The notes beneath the pieces are model-generated. The model was given only the letters and a program-made list of their open reading frames with translations, did not search any database and was not told where the DNA came from. A stretch of 56,634 bases of DNA from Planctomycetota bacterium (GTDB lineage Bacteria; Planctomycetota; Phycisphaerae; Sedimentisphaerales; Anaerohalosphaeraceae): positions 1 through 56,634 of the forward strand of contig DUZQ01000009.1 of assembly GCA_013349435.1 (NCBI GenBank). Direction: 5' to 3'. A program made the translations under genes and the position numbers. Below are positions 35,101-42,004 of the stretch, in pieces; position 1 is the stretch's first letter; the number at the start of each line of letters is the position of its first letter.

Positions 35101-35360
35101 CTGTACCAGCCGTCCCGCAGGGACAAGGCCTGTGATTCAATCTCGGCCCAGTCATCACCACCAACAAAATCACCCGCCCACAGAACCGCTTTGTTGTCAG
35201 CGGCCAATTCGTACCATACCTCAGGGTCAACGGTAAGGAACAGAAACCGGTGCGTCAGGGCATGCGTCATTTCCCTCTGGATAAACTGAAGCTGCTGTTG
35301 GTTTTTAATAAAAAGCAACCGATTCATCAACGTTCGGGCCTTTTCAAGTCCATTTTTCAA
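26118..35360 (-). CDS. giant protein with about seven glycosyltransferase domains
   Basis: This is a single 9.2-kb frame of 3080 residues. In order: a GT-B domain resembling glycerophosphotransferase or polysialyltransferase types (about 1-620), a GT4 domain (660-1005, EGLPHIILEASAAGLPVVS), an Asn/Pro/Ile-rich repeat linker (1008-1070), and a GT2 (1080-1300, LDDASTDGT, HDSDD). Then a GT2 (1520-1745, FLDDDG), TPRs (1800-1866), another GT2 (1890-2175, LIDSDE), another GT4 (2200-2550, FGSAGNVHKGLDLL and PSCAEGSCGGVIECMN), TPRs (2580-2645), and a GT9 heptosyltransferase-like domain (2690-3000). The first codon may be TTG at 35360, overlapping an upstream TGA, or ATG at 35327; neither has a strong ribosome-binding site. 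It is cytosolic by sequence. Its substrates are unknown; the flagellar context suggests glycan assembly on flagellin. Confidence 0.8.
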   Translation of the reverse strand: MKNGLEKARTLMNRLLFIKNQQQLQFIQREMTHALTHRFLFLTVDPEVWYELAADNKAVLWAGDFVGGDDWAEIESQALSLRDGWYRPFEKSLVYEGINLAELIRLEHTHFFRQAVRAQMIISRIFDNYAVSDVIVLGRCEVPCRDRNRVNNRNGVFEAVLLAEAGKRQINAHFIPYKEPSQEASASASSNETDVERVFAFDCWRDRGSLKLIAVGAGLHLTVMEPYVRAWSEMPGCEGLLLNLRMTIEQRNGRTGFRVPENTPFASLADVSTYSQSSDYQQTQSRVIDARNRWKNLRQKMDDNSILKNPHLNFHWTCIWDTLSQLPLTIQKASEALRIMTPDVVLTDEMAASSIRVFTEVAKKKGILTVECPHGYVSDIEQFRQHGDLYLAWGRETVKQLSQHFKMQNQNIVVTGSPVNERVIKSKTYINPRRLYGQMGLSPEKKTVCVVTRSIFAGAWPVNIKDFFTRCDEIAALALNQDIQIIIKASPRVDHVELYKRIFGEYKNIYICTEYSLDELWSVIDVGIMFYYTGTASLLFLHRDIPTIFVHNKSNVNFTDSAWRVFEDNEPLSKLCNRFLYDAEARHRRLAMQKSFAQQHLYIDDKDVAPRAALVIKDAIKGSRKPMKRSRQRQDILPKPPQTKAGQIGCLAIFTRQLGAVTETFINRQIDNIAPNRTVLVTRKICEGLRLSVPHLVTPHAGGIRVYHLEVEEQIVQFLQHYGVTHILCEYGCHGQGIVELNRRRLHLPIFVHFLGYDASKWLRDAEMVKYYKWMGRNVTGVIALSEKMSNRLAGVGIPPHKIKVIQHGVEIPHTIQARPQNQPTRFISVTRLVPKKGPLLLLEAFGKVSRRIEDCTLDIIGDGKLRPDVERFIDLHGLKNRVKLHGYQPHEFAMKKICNASVYVQHSITDPETGDAEGLPHIILEASAAGLPVVSTLHEGIPDEVRHGVTGFLVKEGDVDAMAEYMVALAQNPQMRRTMGIAAYNKIAAEFNMTLWMKRLGHFLTSSHLSENNDIPTSNDTATNSENNDIPTNNVTATNNDVPANNVIPANNVIPAKAGIYSPESNCPPNRVPKADPKVSIIMSCYNCEQFLTESLDSILAQTMSQWELFVLDDASTDGTRSIIAEFSARDDRIKPFYFDSNKGPYVRRNFAIARANSEFIMIHDSDDIMVPDKVQRLYSEIIGDSSLGVVGAFWRDFIDNFKGLEYTEKHEFPTEHDDIVMGMITGRSHAISHASGIIRKELFNLLGLYDENRCACDSFWLAKVAEYAYLTGVLKLKNIPEFLMLRRIHSTSQTRKIPYCDPRSRRRLYKQYYLYKLEETVKGLKGAPLADIKAALKNCTCSGFVERHKKRIATLESQPVDGRILKELLKSAFKSLCEGRYITSITNMDGIEAMCNDFVKVFKNCDLLRAMCYFGLDMKPESLRYLNSEIKNHNNPAARQFLADYFEKQSTTSVQQWYSENARHYDLRITVSSRLDQDDLADRSGQLNRLRRQLVERNWQDRFSSYQEVFDYVKYRLHVLAPAISVIVISWRLHPDTIRNFESLIQQRNENFELVFVDNGAKPGVFDSLKPFIDTYVRLSQNTGAYCARNIGAVFAKGRILLFLDDDGIPAPDILQSYREAFDECQAIAVRGSIWPKDKNAPPYTEHLYYGDRPFPYFSCQEGNTAYLVPFFFVVGGWDDEIILGGGGLDLSRRLLDIRPDMRKQIYWPGAVLYHDRNDIRDDWEQKKKIREVSIERLKRKHPDYGIFQQCYKKYFQREDLLIRKNKWAIAEPGAKEVFAHSYQNKEPVILEQQMRQDSTNTGRVLFLNDQANDLTANGDLLEAMRCLTEAFRLDPADCNTVSNICRLYKQIGWTQEAASLMRRYAQSNSGEPGRSKRVELLNRKSNIDRNGDLKFSFIMIVLNGMPFIEYSLKSIYDFAHEIIIAEGAVEDCMFAAKPDGSSKDGTVEFIKSFPDPENKIKLIQSKWPEKCEMQNEAVKYVTGDYVWLIDSDEVYKKCDLEKINELLRKDASITQVNFIPDNFWKGLDYIFVTPLFFDQPYHYRRLFKYVPGARFVTHRPPTMVWPGSSLTTEQMNPVDGSQTRRMGIILYHYSYVVHEQVAQKMEYYGRRGPWEVSGLSRSKWYQQCYLKWTPQNRKEIEARYPVWMGDKNSRTESFRGTHPKVMNDFIKKFDGTKKPQAQADTDYQNSTAVEKKKNALVSYITAPLRMGPNYYPHKFSNPGIARSIVKVLTQMGYIVDLIDFDCKDFKTDKVYDLFIGHAGINFEYLSRNVAADAVKIYFSTSLYWKQFNRLEAARFENLRKRRGVRLPYDRWINVSEEFAVHDADGIICLGNQFAAQSYSDFPFCICINNGIYKDDYYDRTARDFDSARRHFLYFGSAGNVHKGLDLLIEAFMQLDAHLWCTGNVEPAFYKVYEEELSRHPNIHFVNPDKMVPLRSPLFYDLMDRCSCVILPSCAEGSCGGVIECMNQGLIPIVSRGATIDVDGFGIMLQSDSVKDIVGVVREVTAKPAQWHREHSIMTRRAVLRDFSQEAFCKNFRRALERIITQVAQIRVEHKKTASQVSDDSRAYLKKYANNLGALLRGAEHLKANNCDDAAAPLWQRAVAVESSCVTAICELAVYYLNNGKIKEAEHLAQRALKLSPCDRQALKLSQNIKQATDSNSLADSKKPAFYAGQVTVGQPFETGNIKSVLWLRTDSIGDAVLSSSMLPYLPKLFPGARITVLCQAHIAPLYRACPFVEEIITVPIEHKRQSQTQYQTLIKEVQKVQPDILLNSTFATHGLADVRGLEFIPKRVALRNVRWASYTDIIQTDNRYKPELQRHCDFLRGLGADVSSLKPKIWTTDADEQFARDTFEKYGLIPERTIALFAGTRTEHRFYENYGKALEPVCRKNGYSVIALGSENDYHSNKHNLDEAGVYAVNLSGGATLRQSAAILKQCRLAVGAETALAHIACAVETPNVILLGGGHFGRFMPYSQLTSVVCLALQCFGCDWKCRYNRYHCVRDVLPEVISQAISHTIAATSKKPRVFIQGVSLWNPKMGEPAWKMFGRLLDVNSVEVMLLEPCKQDVRACCGVRA
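32179..32198. repeat. palindromic dispersed-type repeat inside the giant gene
   Basis: ATTCCTGC and GCAGGAAT pair perfectly around TTTC. This is the core of a widespread bacterial intergenic repeat; in coding frames it translates as VIPAKAGIY, as seen here on the minus strand. It lies in the linker between the GT4 and GT2 domains. Confidence 0.65.
32199..32335 (-). repeat. in-frame 18-base tandem repeat coding for a linker
   Basis: Diverged units of 18 bases, TCATTATTTGTGGGGATG-like on the plus strand, occur about six times, with one longer copy. Each unit encodes six residues of the NNDIPT/NNVIPA type, forming a flexible linker. They appear to derive from amplification next to the palindromic repeat at 32179-32198. 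Confidence 0.6.
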
Positions 35361-35560
35361 TTTCGCATTAAGATATCATAAGGGATTACGGGCACACCAT
35401 ATTTCCGCGCTGCCAATTGAGCGATATGTGTGCCAGTCCAGGTTAATGGCCGATTTCGGACGACTATAGCCGGGTTTGGAATTCGGTAACATCGGCTTTC
35501 CGCCCAGGAAAAGTATGTCGAGGCGGTGCCGGGCATTCCCGTCAAAAATTAGAGTTCTCA
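35357..35560 (-). other. short gap with two overlapping unassigned frames
   Basis: About 200 bases between the acetyltransferase gene (ends 35586) and the giant gene hold two overlapping open frames on the minus strand. One starts at a GTG near 35561 (MRTLIFDGNARHRLD) and the other ends in ARKYGVPVIPYDILMRN just before the giant gene. Neither has a good ribosome-binding site or a family I recognise. They could be the remnant of one frameshifted gene. Confidence 0.3.
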
Positions 35561-35585
35561 CATCAAAAATAATATCCGATAAATA

Positions 35586-36200
35586 CTACTGCCGGTATCT
35601 CAAGACACTTGCAGGATTGCCGACGACAACTGCATATTCGGGAACATCTTTTGTAACAATACTTCCCGCCCCCGCCACGGCACCATTGCCGATTGTAACA
35701 CCCTTGTTGACAAAACAATACCCCCCAAGCCAGACATCATCACCAATTACTATCTTTCCATACGTATGTTTCTGTTCTTTTATGAAGGCCCCCTTTTGAA
35801 TCCCGTGATTGGAACTTTGAACATAAACAAAACCGGCTATCAGACATTTCTCTCCGATTGTCACATCAGCACCGCAATTAAAAATGCTGTTGGCTCCGAT
35901 ATTTGTCTGTCGCTTTATTCTCAAGGTCGCCTCATTAGCGGCCACAAAACGCGTGTTTCTGTCAAGCTTGCAACCATCGCCTATGATAATCTTCCCGTTT
36001 TCTCTAACTTTCAGTTGAACCCGGCCCATTATCCTGACATTATCACCGATAACGATATTCCCCGTTTTACCGTTGGCAATTAGTTCCGGTACACCTTGAA
36101 CGTAAAACTTTCTCCCGATGCGCACTCCCCTTATCAGAAGAACAGCCTTTACAAATATACTGAATATGTGATATACCCAGTTGCCGAATATAAGCGCCAA
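35586..36200 (-). CDS. hexapeptide-repeat acyltransferase
   Basis: The 204-residue protein has a hydrophobic N-terminal helix and then left-handed beta-helix hexapeptide repeats with many [IV]-G-x-x patterns. The C-terminal pattern VWLGGYCFVNKGVTIGNGAV and the closing VVVGNPASVL are typical of WbbJ/LacA-type O- or N-acetyltransferases. The start appears to be TTG at 36200, with GAGGTG further upstream. It probably acetylates a sugar of the flagellar glycan; substrate unknown. Confidence 0.8.
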   Translation of the reverse strand: MALIFGNWVYHIFSIFVKAVLLIRGVRIGRKFYVQGVPELIANGKTGNIVIGDNVRIMGRVQLKVRENGKIIIGDGCKLDRNTRFVAANEATLRIKRQTNIGANSIFNCGADVTIGEKCLIAGFVYVQSSNHGIQKGAFIKEQKHTYGKIVIGDDVWLGGYCFVNKGVTIGNGAVAGAGSIVTKDVPEYAVVVGNPASVLRYRQ

Positions 36201-36226
36201 GACAGCTATGTGAACACCTCATTAAC

Positions 36227-37132
36227 CTACACAACCGTAATCCTTTTGAGCTTAAAGAGGGAATCTTTAACATCATTTACACCATCAACAGCGGTCGGGC
36301 AGCATTTAACACCAAACTCCTTAAGAAAAGCCGCCACATCATCCGAAAAACAATGTTCCAGTCCCTCAGGATACGAATAATGTCTCGGTTCAACCCCGGC
36401 CTTGTCCTTCAACAGTTTGATACTTGTTCTCACTTCAAAATCAAGTCTGTCCGCATCGAGATAAGACAGGATTTTATGTGTGTGACTATGACCTCCTACC
36501 GTGAAATTTTCGTGTTCCGAAAGCTCCCGCACCTCTTGCCAACTCATTTTCAAGTCGAGCGGATCATTACTGCTCTTGATCTCATCCATCCCGCACCGAG
36601 CGAAAACATCACCAGCCACGATATCCGGGTCCATGGACCTATCCGACTTGACCCTCTGTCTTATACGGTCCAATATTCGTATCTTGTCCTGCCTGGTTCT
36701 AAATTCGTATTCACCTGGGTCCCAGATAAAGGTCAGGCGGCCTTTGTCGGTTTGCTCCAGACAACACTCAATACGATCAATCCATGACATCGAGTTGTTC
36801 TCGATAAAATCCGTAGTTACGTAGAATGTGGCAGGTACTTCAAGGTCCTTCAATATAGGTGCAGCCACCGAATAATTATTCTCAAATCCATCATCAAAGG
36901 TAATCGCAAAAGAACGCCCCGGCGGCCTCTCACCCGCTTGCCAATACTCGACCACCTCATCCATCGAAACCGCCCTGCCTTTTTCTTTCAAATCACAAAT
37001 CATTTGACGAAACAGTTCCCGGTCAATGTGTTTATTTGTGTAGTTTCTCACTGCGTAATTTGACCCATCAACCACGCCATGAAAAAGAAATATCGCCAGC
37101 TTGTCTTCGCTGAGCCGCTCGCTAAGGTTCAA
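36227..37132 (-). CDS. polysaccharide deacetylase family protein
   Basis: The 301-residue protein carries the NodB-homology fold. The metal and catalytic Asp pair is in FAITFDDGFENN, the zinc-binding His pair is in VGGHSHTHKIL, and a YPEG motif follows. It would remove an N- or O-acetyl group from a sugar, possibly to expose an amine for the neighbouring formyltransferases. The TTG start overlaps the stop codon of the preceding gene (TTGA) and has GGAG eight bases upstream. No signal peptide is present, so it acts in the cytosol. Confidence 0.85.
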   Translation of the reverse strand: MNLSERLSEDKLAIFLFHGVVDGSNYAVRNYTNKHIDRELFRQMICDLKEKGRAVSMDEVVEYWQAGERPPGRSFAITFDDGFENNYSVAAPILKDLEVPATFYVTTDFIENNSMSWIDRIECCLEQTDKGRLTFIWDPGEYEFRTRQDKIRILDRIRQRVKSDRSMDPDIVAGDVFARCGMDEIKSSNDPLDLKMSWQEVRELSEHENFTVGGHSHTHKILSYLDADRLDFEVRTSIKLLKDKAGVEPRHYSYPEGLEHCFSDDVAAFLKEFGVKCCPTAVDGVNDVKDSLFKLKRITVV

Positions 37133-37842
37133 GCAATCGTCTCCGTGTATCTCTCAAATCGCTCTTTGCAAAAATCCTTCAAAACAGCAGGCATAAACGA
37201 ATAGTAACGTCCCCTCTTCAACTGTAACCTCGAAATGAATCTGCCTTGCTGTTTGAACATATCAAGCCCCAGCACCGCCAATTGAACACATATCTCGGTG
37301 TTGAACCGACGCAACTGATGCAATTTCATACCCCGTTGTATGTGTATCGGTGAATCCAGAATGATTTCTCCGTCATCCAGTTGCTCGTTTACCCGATGCA
37401 GCGTTACAATTAAATTTTCATAATCTCTGTGATAAATCGCCCACAAATGTGAATCAAGACCTCTGTATTCAGCCGGATTTCCCCCATGAAGATTTGCGAT
37501 TCCATCCGGACACGCATTTATCACATCGGCCCTGAGCCTGCCCGTACCAAAAACTATTATTACATCCGGCTCCAGTTGTCTCAGCTTCGCCACCGAATCA
37601 GCGCCGTTAACAGTTTCAACCTCAATAACCTGACTAAAGTCTTCCAGTCGCACGGCTTTATTTCCAAAAAAAACTTCCCTTTCATAAAGTTCTCTCTGGT
37701 CTTCAAAGGGATGATGTGTTTCAAAAGACGGCTTGTTTGTTTTGCATTCAACAAAAACCGCATTTACTGAAAACATCTTTGCCAATTCCTGAACAAAGTA
37801 AGTATGATGCAGTGTACGTGTTGTTAAAACCACAAGCTTCAT
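37129..37842 (-). CDS. formyltransferase-family sugar-modifying enzyme
   Basis: The 237-residue product matches the formyl-transferase N-terminal fold. It has the NLHGGNPAEYRGLDSHLW motif, whose Asn and His are the catalytic pair, and a LDDGEI segment that supplies the Asp. Such stand-alone enzymes transfer a formyl group from N10-formyl-tetrahydrofolate to the amine of a nucleotide sugar. I place the start at ATG 37842, where GGGAG lies six bases upstream and the ATGA overlaps the neuB stop. The sugar is not known. Confidence 0.78.
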   Translation of the reverse strand: MKLVVLTTRTLHHTYFVQELAKMFSVNAVFVECKTNKPSFETHHPFEDQRELYEREVFFGNKAVRLEDFSQVIEVETVNGADSVAKLRQLEPDVIIVFGTGRLRADVINACPDGIANLHGGNPAEYRGLDSHLWAIYHRDYENLIVTLHRVNEQLDDGEIILDSPIHIQRGMKLHQLRRFNTEICVQLAVLGLDMFKQQGRFISRLQLKRGRYYSFMPAVLKDFCKERFERYTETIA

Positions 37843-38864
37843 TTCATACTCCCACAAGCCAGATGCTCCAAAGTAATCATCTGGCCCCTCCTTATCGCTC
37901 TTTTAAGCCGGTTGCCGACAACTATCATTTCGCTTCCAGGCTCCAAGCCGCCGGCAGGTCGAACCCATGTAATATCATCCGTTGAAATTGTTGAACCGGC
38001 GGCAAGGTCAGCCTTTGCCACAATCGACCTGCGCAACAGTGGAATATTGGCCTGCTCAACCTTCTGGACAACCTTTTTACCCGAACCGAGATATACCTGC
38101 GCTTCACGTACCCTCTCCACCAGCTTCTTCATCTCCTCCGGGTCCGCCGACAATTGATGGTCTCGAAAATCAGAATAGCCCTTGTCAATCGTAAAATGCT
38201 TCTCGATTATTCCGGCACCTAAAGCAACCGACAGTACCGCCGCCTCAATTCCCATAGTATGATCCGAATAACCCACAGTACAGCCAAGCTCTTCCTTAAG
38301 ATGTGTGATGGCTCCCAAATTCGCTTCGCTCGGCTTCACAGGATAGCTGCTGACACAGTGCAAAACCGCCAAGTCCGGCTTTTGCTCCGAATTGTCCCAT
38401 TTCCGCTCAATAAAAGACTTCGTCTGTTTCAGTTCGCCTATACCCGACAAACCGCTCGACATAATAATCGGTTTACCGAAGCCGGCTATTTTCTCAATAA
38501 TCGGATAAAAATTATTGTCCCCGGACGAAATCTTGAAAGCCGGGACAATACTGTTCAAAAACTCCGCGCTGTCCAGATCGAACGGCGTTGACAGGAAAAT
38601 TACAGCGGCATCTCTCGCAGTCCGGCTCAATCTTTCAAACTGGTCAAATGTAAGCTCGAAGGACTTCAATCTTTCAAATCGAGCCTTATCCAGACGACTC
38701 ACATAAAACTCGGCCCGAAAAGTCTGAAATTTTACAGCATCGGCACCGGCCTGGGCCGCTTTGTATATCATCTCTTCGGCGAGTGCGTAACTCCCCTCAT
38801 GGTTGTTGCCAATCTCTGCAACAATCATAACCTCTTTGTTTGTATCAAATGAGCCTATATTCAT
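37839..38864 (-). CDS. NeuB-family nonulosonic acid synthase
   Basis: The 341-residue enzyme is of the sialic, legionaminic or pseudaminic acid synthase family, which condenses a hexose derivative with phosphoenolpyruvate. Key segments are IVAEIGNNHEGSYALAEEMI, AVKFQTF, SSGDNNFYP, YSDHTMGIEAAVLSVALGA, and EKHFTIDKG. A C-terminal SAF (antifreeze-like) domain runs from about residue 280. The exact product (NeuB, LegI or PseI type) cannot be decided from motifs alone. The gene overlaps both neighbours by ATGA junctions. Confidence 0.9.
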   Translation of the reverse strand: MNIGSFDTNKEVMIVAEIGNNHEGSYALAEEMIYKAAQAGADAVKFQTFRAEFYVSRLDKARFERLKSFELTFDQFERLSRTARDAAVIFLSTPFDLDSAEFLNSIVPAFKISSGDNNFYPIIEKIAGFGKPIIMSSGLSGIGELKQTKSFIERKWDNSEQKPDLAVLHCVSSYPVKPSEANLGAITHLKEELGCTVGYSDHTMGIEAAVLSVALGAGIIEKHFTIDKGYSDFRDHQLSADPEEMKKLVERVREAQVYLGSGKKVVQKVEQANIPLLRRSIVAKADLAAGSTISTDDITWVRPAGGLEPGSEMIVVGNRLKRAIRRGQMITLEHLACGSMK

Positions 38865-39796
38865 CCCAAAATACCCGCCCTCACAGCGTTCATAAGCACA
38901 TCCTTTGTTGTTGTCAATTTGTCATATCGAGCTACCGACTCGTACAAAGGCTTATTTGTATCTTTGAATTCGGCCTCTTTGAGCCATAAACACCGGTCCG
39001 ATGCGCATACTAACAATTCTTTATCTTTCTTTCTATATACCCTGCCCGCTTCGCCAAAAAACCTTTCCTCGCACAATGCCGACTTGAGCAGTTTGACTTC
39101 TCTGCCTTTGTAAAAAGTGAAAGCACAGGGATATGGCTCGGTCAAAGCCCGTATCCGATTGTGTATCTGCTCGGCGCTTAGGGTATCCCAAAAAATCAAA
39201 CCGTCGTCCGGAAAACGAAGGGGAAAATACGAAGCCGATGAATTATCCTGCCTTTTGAATTCGTAACCGCCTTGTTCAATTTTCTCAATCGCTTCAAGCA
39301 ACATCAACGGAAACTGCTCGTTCGCTATATTGTGCAAGTCACAAATTGTATCATTAATCGATACTTCAAAACTACGCTCAGCCAGAACATCACCGGTATC
39401 AACACCGGAATCCACTTTTATAATGGACAGGCCGAACGAATCCTCTCCGTTTATCAACACCCAGTTCATTGGAGAGGACCCTCGATACTCAGGCAGCCTG
39501 CCTCCATGAAGATTCAGGCACATCAGCTTTGGAATATCAATCGTTTGCTGTTTCAATATCTTACCGTACGCAGCCAGTACAAATAAATCAGCATCAAATT
39601 GTTGAAGATATTTTTGAACCTCCGCCTCGTTTGGATTCTGTGGTGAAATCGTTTCGATGCCGAGGGCATCAGCCGAGTCACGTACAATTGAAGGTCCCGT
39701 GTGGCAAACAACAAGCGGTATTTCATAACCTTCGTTATTAAGAGCTTCCAGACAATTTTTGCCTCTGTTACCGTTTCCCCAAAAAATTATTTTCAT
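38861..39796 (-). CDS. formyltransferase with Fmt-like C-terminal domain
   Basis: The 311-residue protein has the formyltransferase catalytic domain, with NLHGGRLPEYRGSSPMNW and DSGVDTGDVL (Asn, His and Asp). A C-terminal OB-like region follows with the RALTEPYPCAF segment also seen in Fmt and ArnA formyltransferases. It is probably a second nucleotide-sugar formyltransferase, not the translational Fmt, because of its setting. It overlaps neuB and the epimerase gene by ATGA junctions. Confidence 0.85.
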   Translation of the reverse strand: MKIIFWGNGNRGKNCLEALNNEGYEIPLVVCHTGPSIVRDSADALGIETISPQNPNEAEVQKYLQQFDADLFVLAAYGKILKQQTIDIPKLMCLNLHGGRLPEYRGSSPMNWVLINGEDSFGLSIIKVDSGVDTGDVLAERSFEVSINDTICDLHNIANEQFPLMLLEAIEKIEQGGYEFKRQDNSSASYFPLRFPDDGLIFWDTLSAEQIHNRIRALTEPYPCAFTFYKGREVKLLKSALCEERFFGEAGRVYRKKDKELLVCASDRCLWLKEAEFKDTNKPLYESVARYDKLTTTKDVLMNAVRAGILG

Positions 39797-40839
39797 ACGC
39801 GGCCCAACTGTAATGATTCCTGGTTTTCAAACAATCCATTATACCACTCAATATATTTAGCAAAGCCGGCCTCCAGCGGATATTGGGGGTCGTATCCTAT
39901 CAGCTTTCCGGCCTTGTCAATGCTCAATGTGCCGCGCCTCGGTGTCAGCTTGTCTTTCGGCAGATATTTAACCTCAATCTGCGGAAAATACCCGGTCATA
40001 ATTTCAACTATGTCACTGATTGAACGGGACCGCCCATAGGTAAGATTAAATGTCTGATTTTTGGCATTATCATTTTCGAGGACATTCACGATTCCCGCCG
40101 TCAAATCATCGATATATGTGAAATCCAGCCTGTCCGCCCCGTCCCCGCAAACAGTTACCTGTCTGCCGCTCATTACGTTCTCTATAAACACCTGTCCCAC
40201 CCGCCTGCTTACACACCTCGGACCGTAAAGCGCAGACGGGCGTACAATCGTGTAAGGCAGACCGAAAACCTGATTGTAGGCAATCACCATCTTTTCCCCC
40301 GAGAACTTCAACGCTCCATAAATACCCAAAGGCTCACAAACAGATTCTTCGGTTACGCTTTCGGCGCTGAAATTGCCGTAAACCATACTCGAAGAAAAAT
40401 ACACAAAATGCCGAACTGCAAGAGAGCCGGAACGAGTATTGTCCAGAGCATTTTCCAGGGTCCGCAGGCTGTGGTCAAAGGTCGAATACGGGTCCTTGTT
40501 GGATTTTCCGGCATGTGAAACCGCAGCCAGATGAATTAATGTGTCGGGATTCACCTTTGTCAAAACCCTCGATAATCCATCGTAATTCCGGGCATCGGTA
40601 ACTACCACCGGAATACCGTTTCGGCCCAACAAATCAAGCCGTTGTTGGATAATCTCAAGATACAGCGGAGCGTTGGTGTCTTGGCCCTCAACACTCCGGA
40701 GGTGGTAATAGTTGTTAACCGTCATCCCGTCTATTACAAAAACCTCCGCCCCTTCTTCATTAAGCTTCAGCGCCAGATTGTGTCCGATGAATCCGGCTCC
40801 ACCAATCAATGCTATCCGCCTGTTTGCTAAATTACCCAT
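39793..40839 (-). CDS. NAD-dependent epimerase/dehydratase (extended SDR)
   Basis: The 348-residue product has the Rossmann motif GGAGFIGHNL at residues 13-22, a YFSSSMVYGNF segment, the Tyr-x-x-x-Lys pair in IYGALK, and VRPSALYGPR. This is the pattern of nucleotide-sugar epimerases and dehydratases of the GalE/RmlB type. It probably converts a UDP- or other NDP-sugar for glycan synthesis. It begins one base before the stop of the aminotransferase gene ends. Confidence 0.9.
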   Translation of the reverse strand: MGNLANRRIALIGGAGFIGHNLALKLNEEGAEVFVIDGMTVNNYYHLRSVEGQDTNAPLYLEIIQQRLDLLGRNGIPVVVTDARNYDGLSRVLTKVNPDTLIHLAAVSHAGKSNKDPYSTFDHSLRTLENALDNTRSGSLAVRHFVYFSSSMVYGNFSAESVTEESVCEPLGIYGALKFSGEKMVIAYNQVFGLPYTIVRPSALYGPRCVSRRVGQVFIENVMSGRQVTVCGDGADRLDFTYIDDLTAGIVNVLENDNAKNQTFNLTYGRSRSISDIVEIMTGYFPQIEVKYLPKDKLTPRRGTLSIDKAGKLIGYDPQYPLEAGFAKYIEWYNGLFENQESLQLGRV

Positions 40840-40840
40840 T

Positions 40841-42001
40841 TTACTTTACCTCACTTATCACATCTTTTAATGCCTCTGCTATATATTCCATATCATCTTC
40901 GTTAAGGTGCGGCCCCACCGGTAAAGCAATTGAAGCGGCGCTGAGCCGTGCCGCAACAGGAAAGCTTGTGTAGGCATAGCCATACTTGTTCTTATAGTAA
41001 CTCAGGTGGGGGACCGGCCTGGGATAGTAAATGCTCGTACCCACACCCATTCGCCCGAGCCGATTGATTATCTCTATGCGACTGTCCGCCAGATTCCCGT
41101 TCAGGATAATCGACAGACAATAATAACTGCTTTGGTATTCACCATGGCTGGACTGCAACTGGCTTATTTCGTCAATATTTTGCAACTGCCGACTGAGCTT
41201 GGCGTAATTAGCCTTCCTTTTTTTGCAGAATCCATCTACCCGTTTCAATTGCTCAATACCCAGAGCACTCTGAATCTCATTCAGTCTGTAGTTAAATCCC
41301 AACATTGTAACGTCATACTGACCCGGAACTTTCCTTTGGCCTACAAAGATGTCCTGGCCGAACGCCTTTTGTCGATTAATCTTCTCTGCAATATCACCGT
41401 CTTTCGTAATCAACATCCCCCCCTCCGCTGTCGTCATGTGCTTGACCGGATAGAATGAAAAACATCCAACATCACCATGAAGCCCCGCATGAACCTGCTT
41501 AAAATACGTCCCGATCGCCAGGGCACAATCCTCCACAACAAAAAGGCCGTGCTTTCGGGCAATTCCGTTTATACCGTCCATATCCACGGGCATTCCGAGA
41601 AAATGTACTATTGATAAAGCCCTGGTTCTTTCGGTTATGCCCGATTCTATCTGCTCAACATCAATATTGCCTGTTTCGGCTTCGGCATCGACAAATACCG
41701 GCCTGGCTCCGCACAGCTCGACGGCGTGCGCTGTGGCTGTATGCGTTTGAGCGGGAACAATCACTTCGTCACCCGCGCCAAGGCCCAGATTAAAATATGA
41801 AAGATGCAGGGCCGCGGTACACGAAGCCACCGCAACCGCATAATCGGCACCGGTATAAGCCGCAAACGCCTCTTCGAATTCTTTGGCCCTGGGTCCATGT
41901 ACTAAAATCGGCCCGCTCAGCACATCCGACACGGCCTGCTTTTCCTCGGGGCCGACAATCGGCTTTCCAAAAGGTATTTTTCTAACAACAGACGTTTCCA
42001 T
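40841..42001 (-). CDS. DegT/DnrJ/EryC1 sugar aminotransferase
   Basis: This 386-residue PLP enzyme adds an amino group to a keto-sugar nucleotide. The PLP lysine is Lys187 in FYPVKHMTTAEGG. HTHTATAHAVELCGARPVFVD-like context and the VVEDCALAIG segment (Asp for the pyridine nitrogen) are also visible. LegC, PseC and similar proteins share this pattern. It fits with the NeuB-type synthase as part of an amino-sugar pathway. Confidence 0.92.
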   Translation of the reverse strand: METSVVRKIPFGKPIVGPEEKQAVSDVLSGPILVHGPRAKEFEEAFAAYTGADYAVAVASCTAALHLSYFNLGLGAGDEVIVPAQTHTATAHAVELCGARPVFVDAEAETGNIDVEQIESGITERTRALSIVHFLGMPVDMDGINGIARKHGLFVVEDCALAIGTYFKQVHAGLHGDVGCFSFYPVKHMTTAEGGMLITKDGDIAEKINRQKAFGQDIFVGQRKVPGQYDVTMLGFNYRLNEIQSALGIEQLKRVDGFCKKRKANYAKLSRQLQNIDEISQLQSSHGEYQSSYYCLSIILNGNLADSRIEIINRLGRMGVGTSIYYPRPVPHLSYYKNKYGYAYTSFPVAARLSAASIALPVGPHLNEDDMEYIAEALKDVISEVK

Positions 42002-42004
42002 AAT

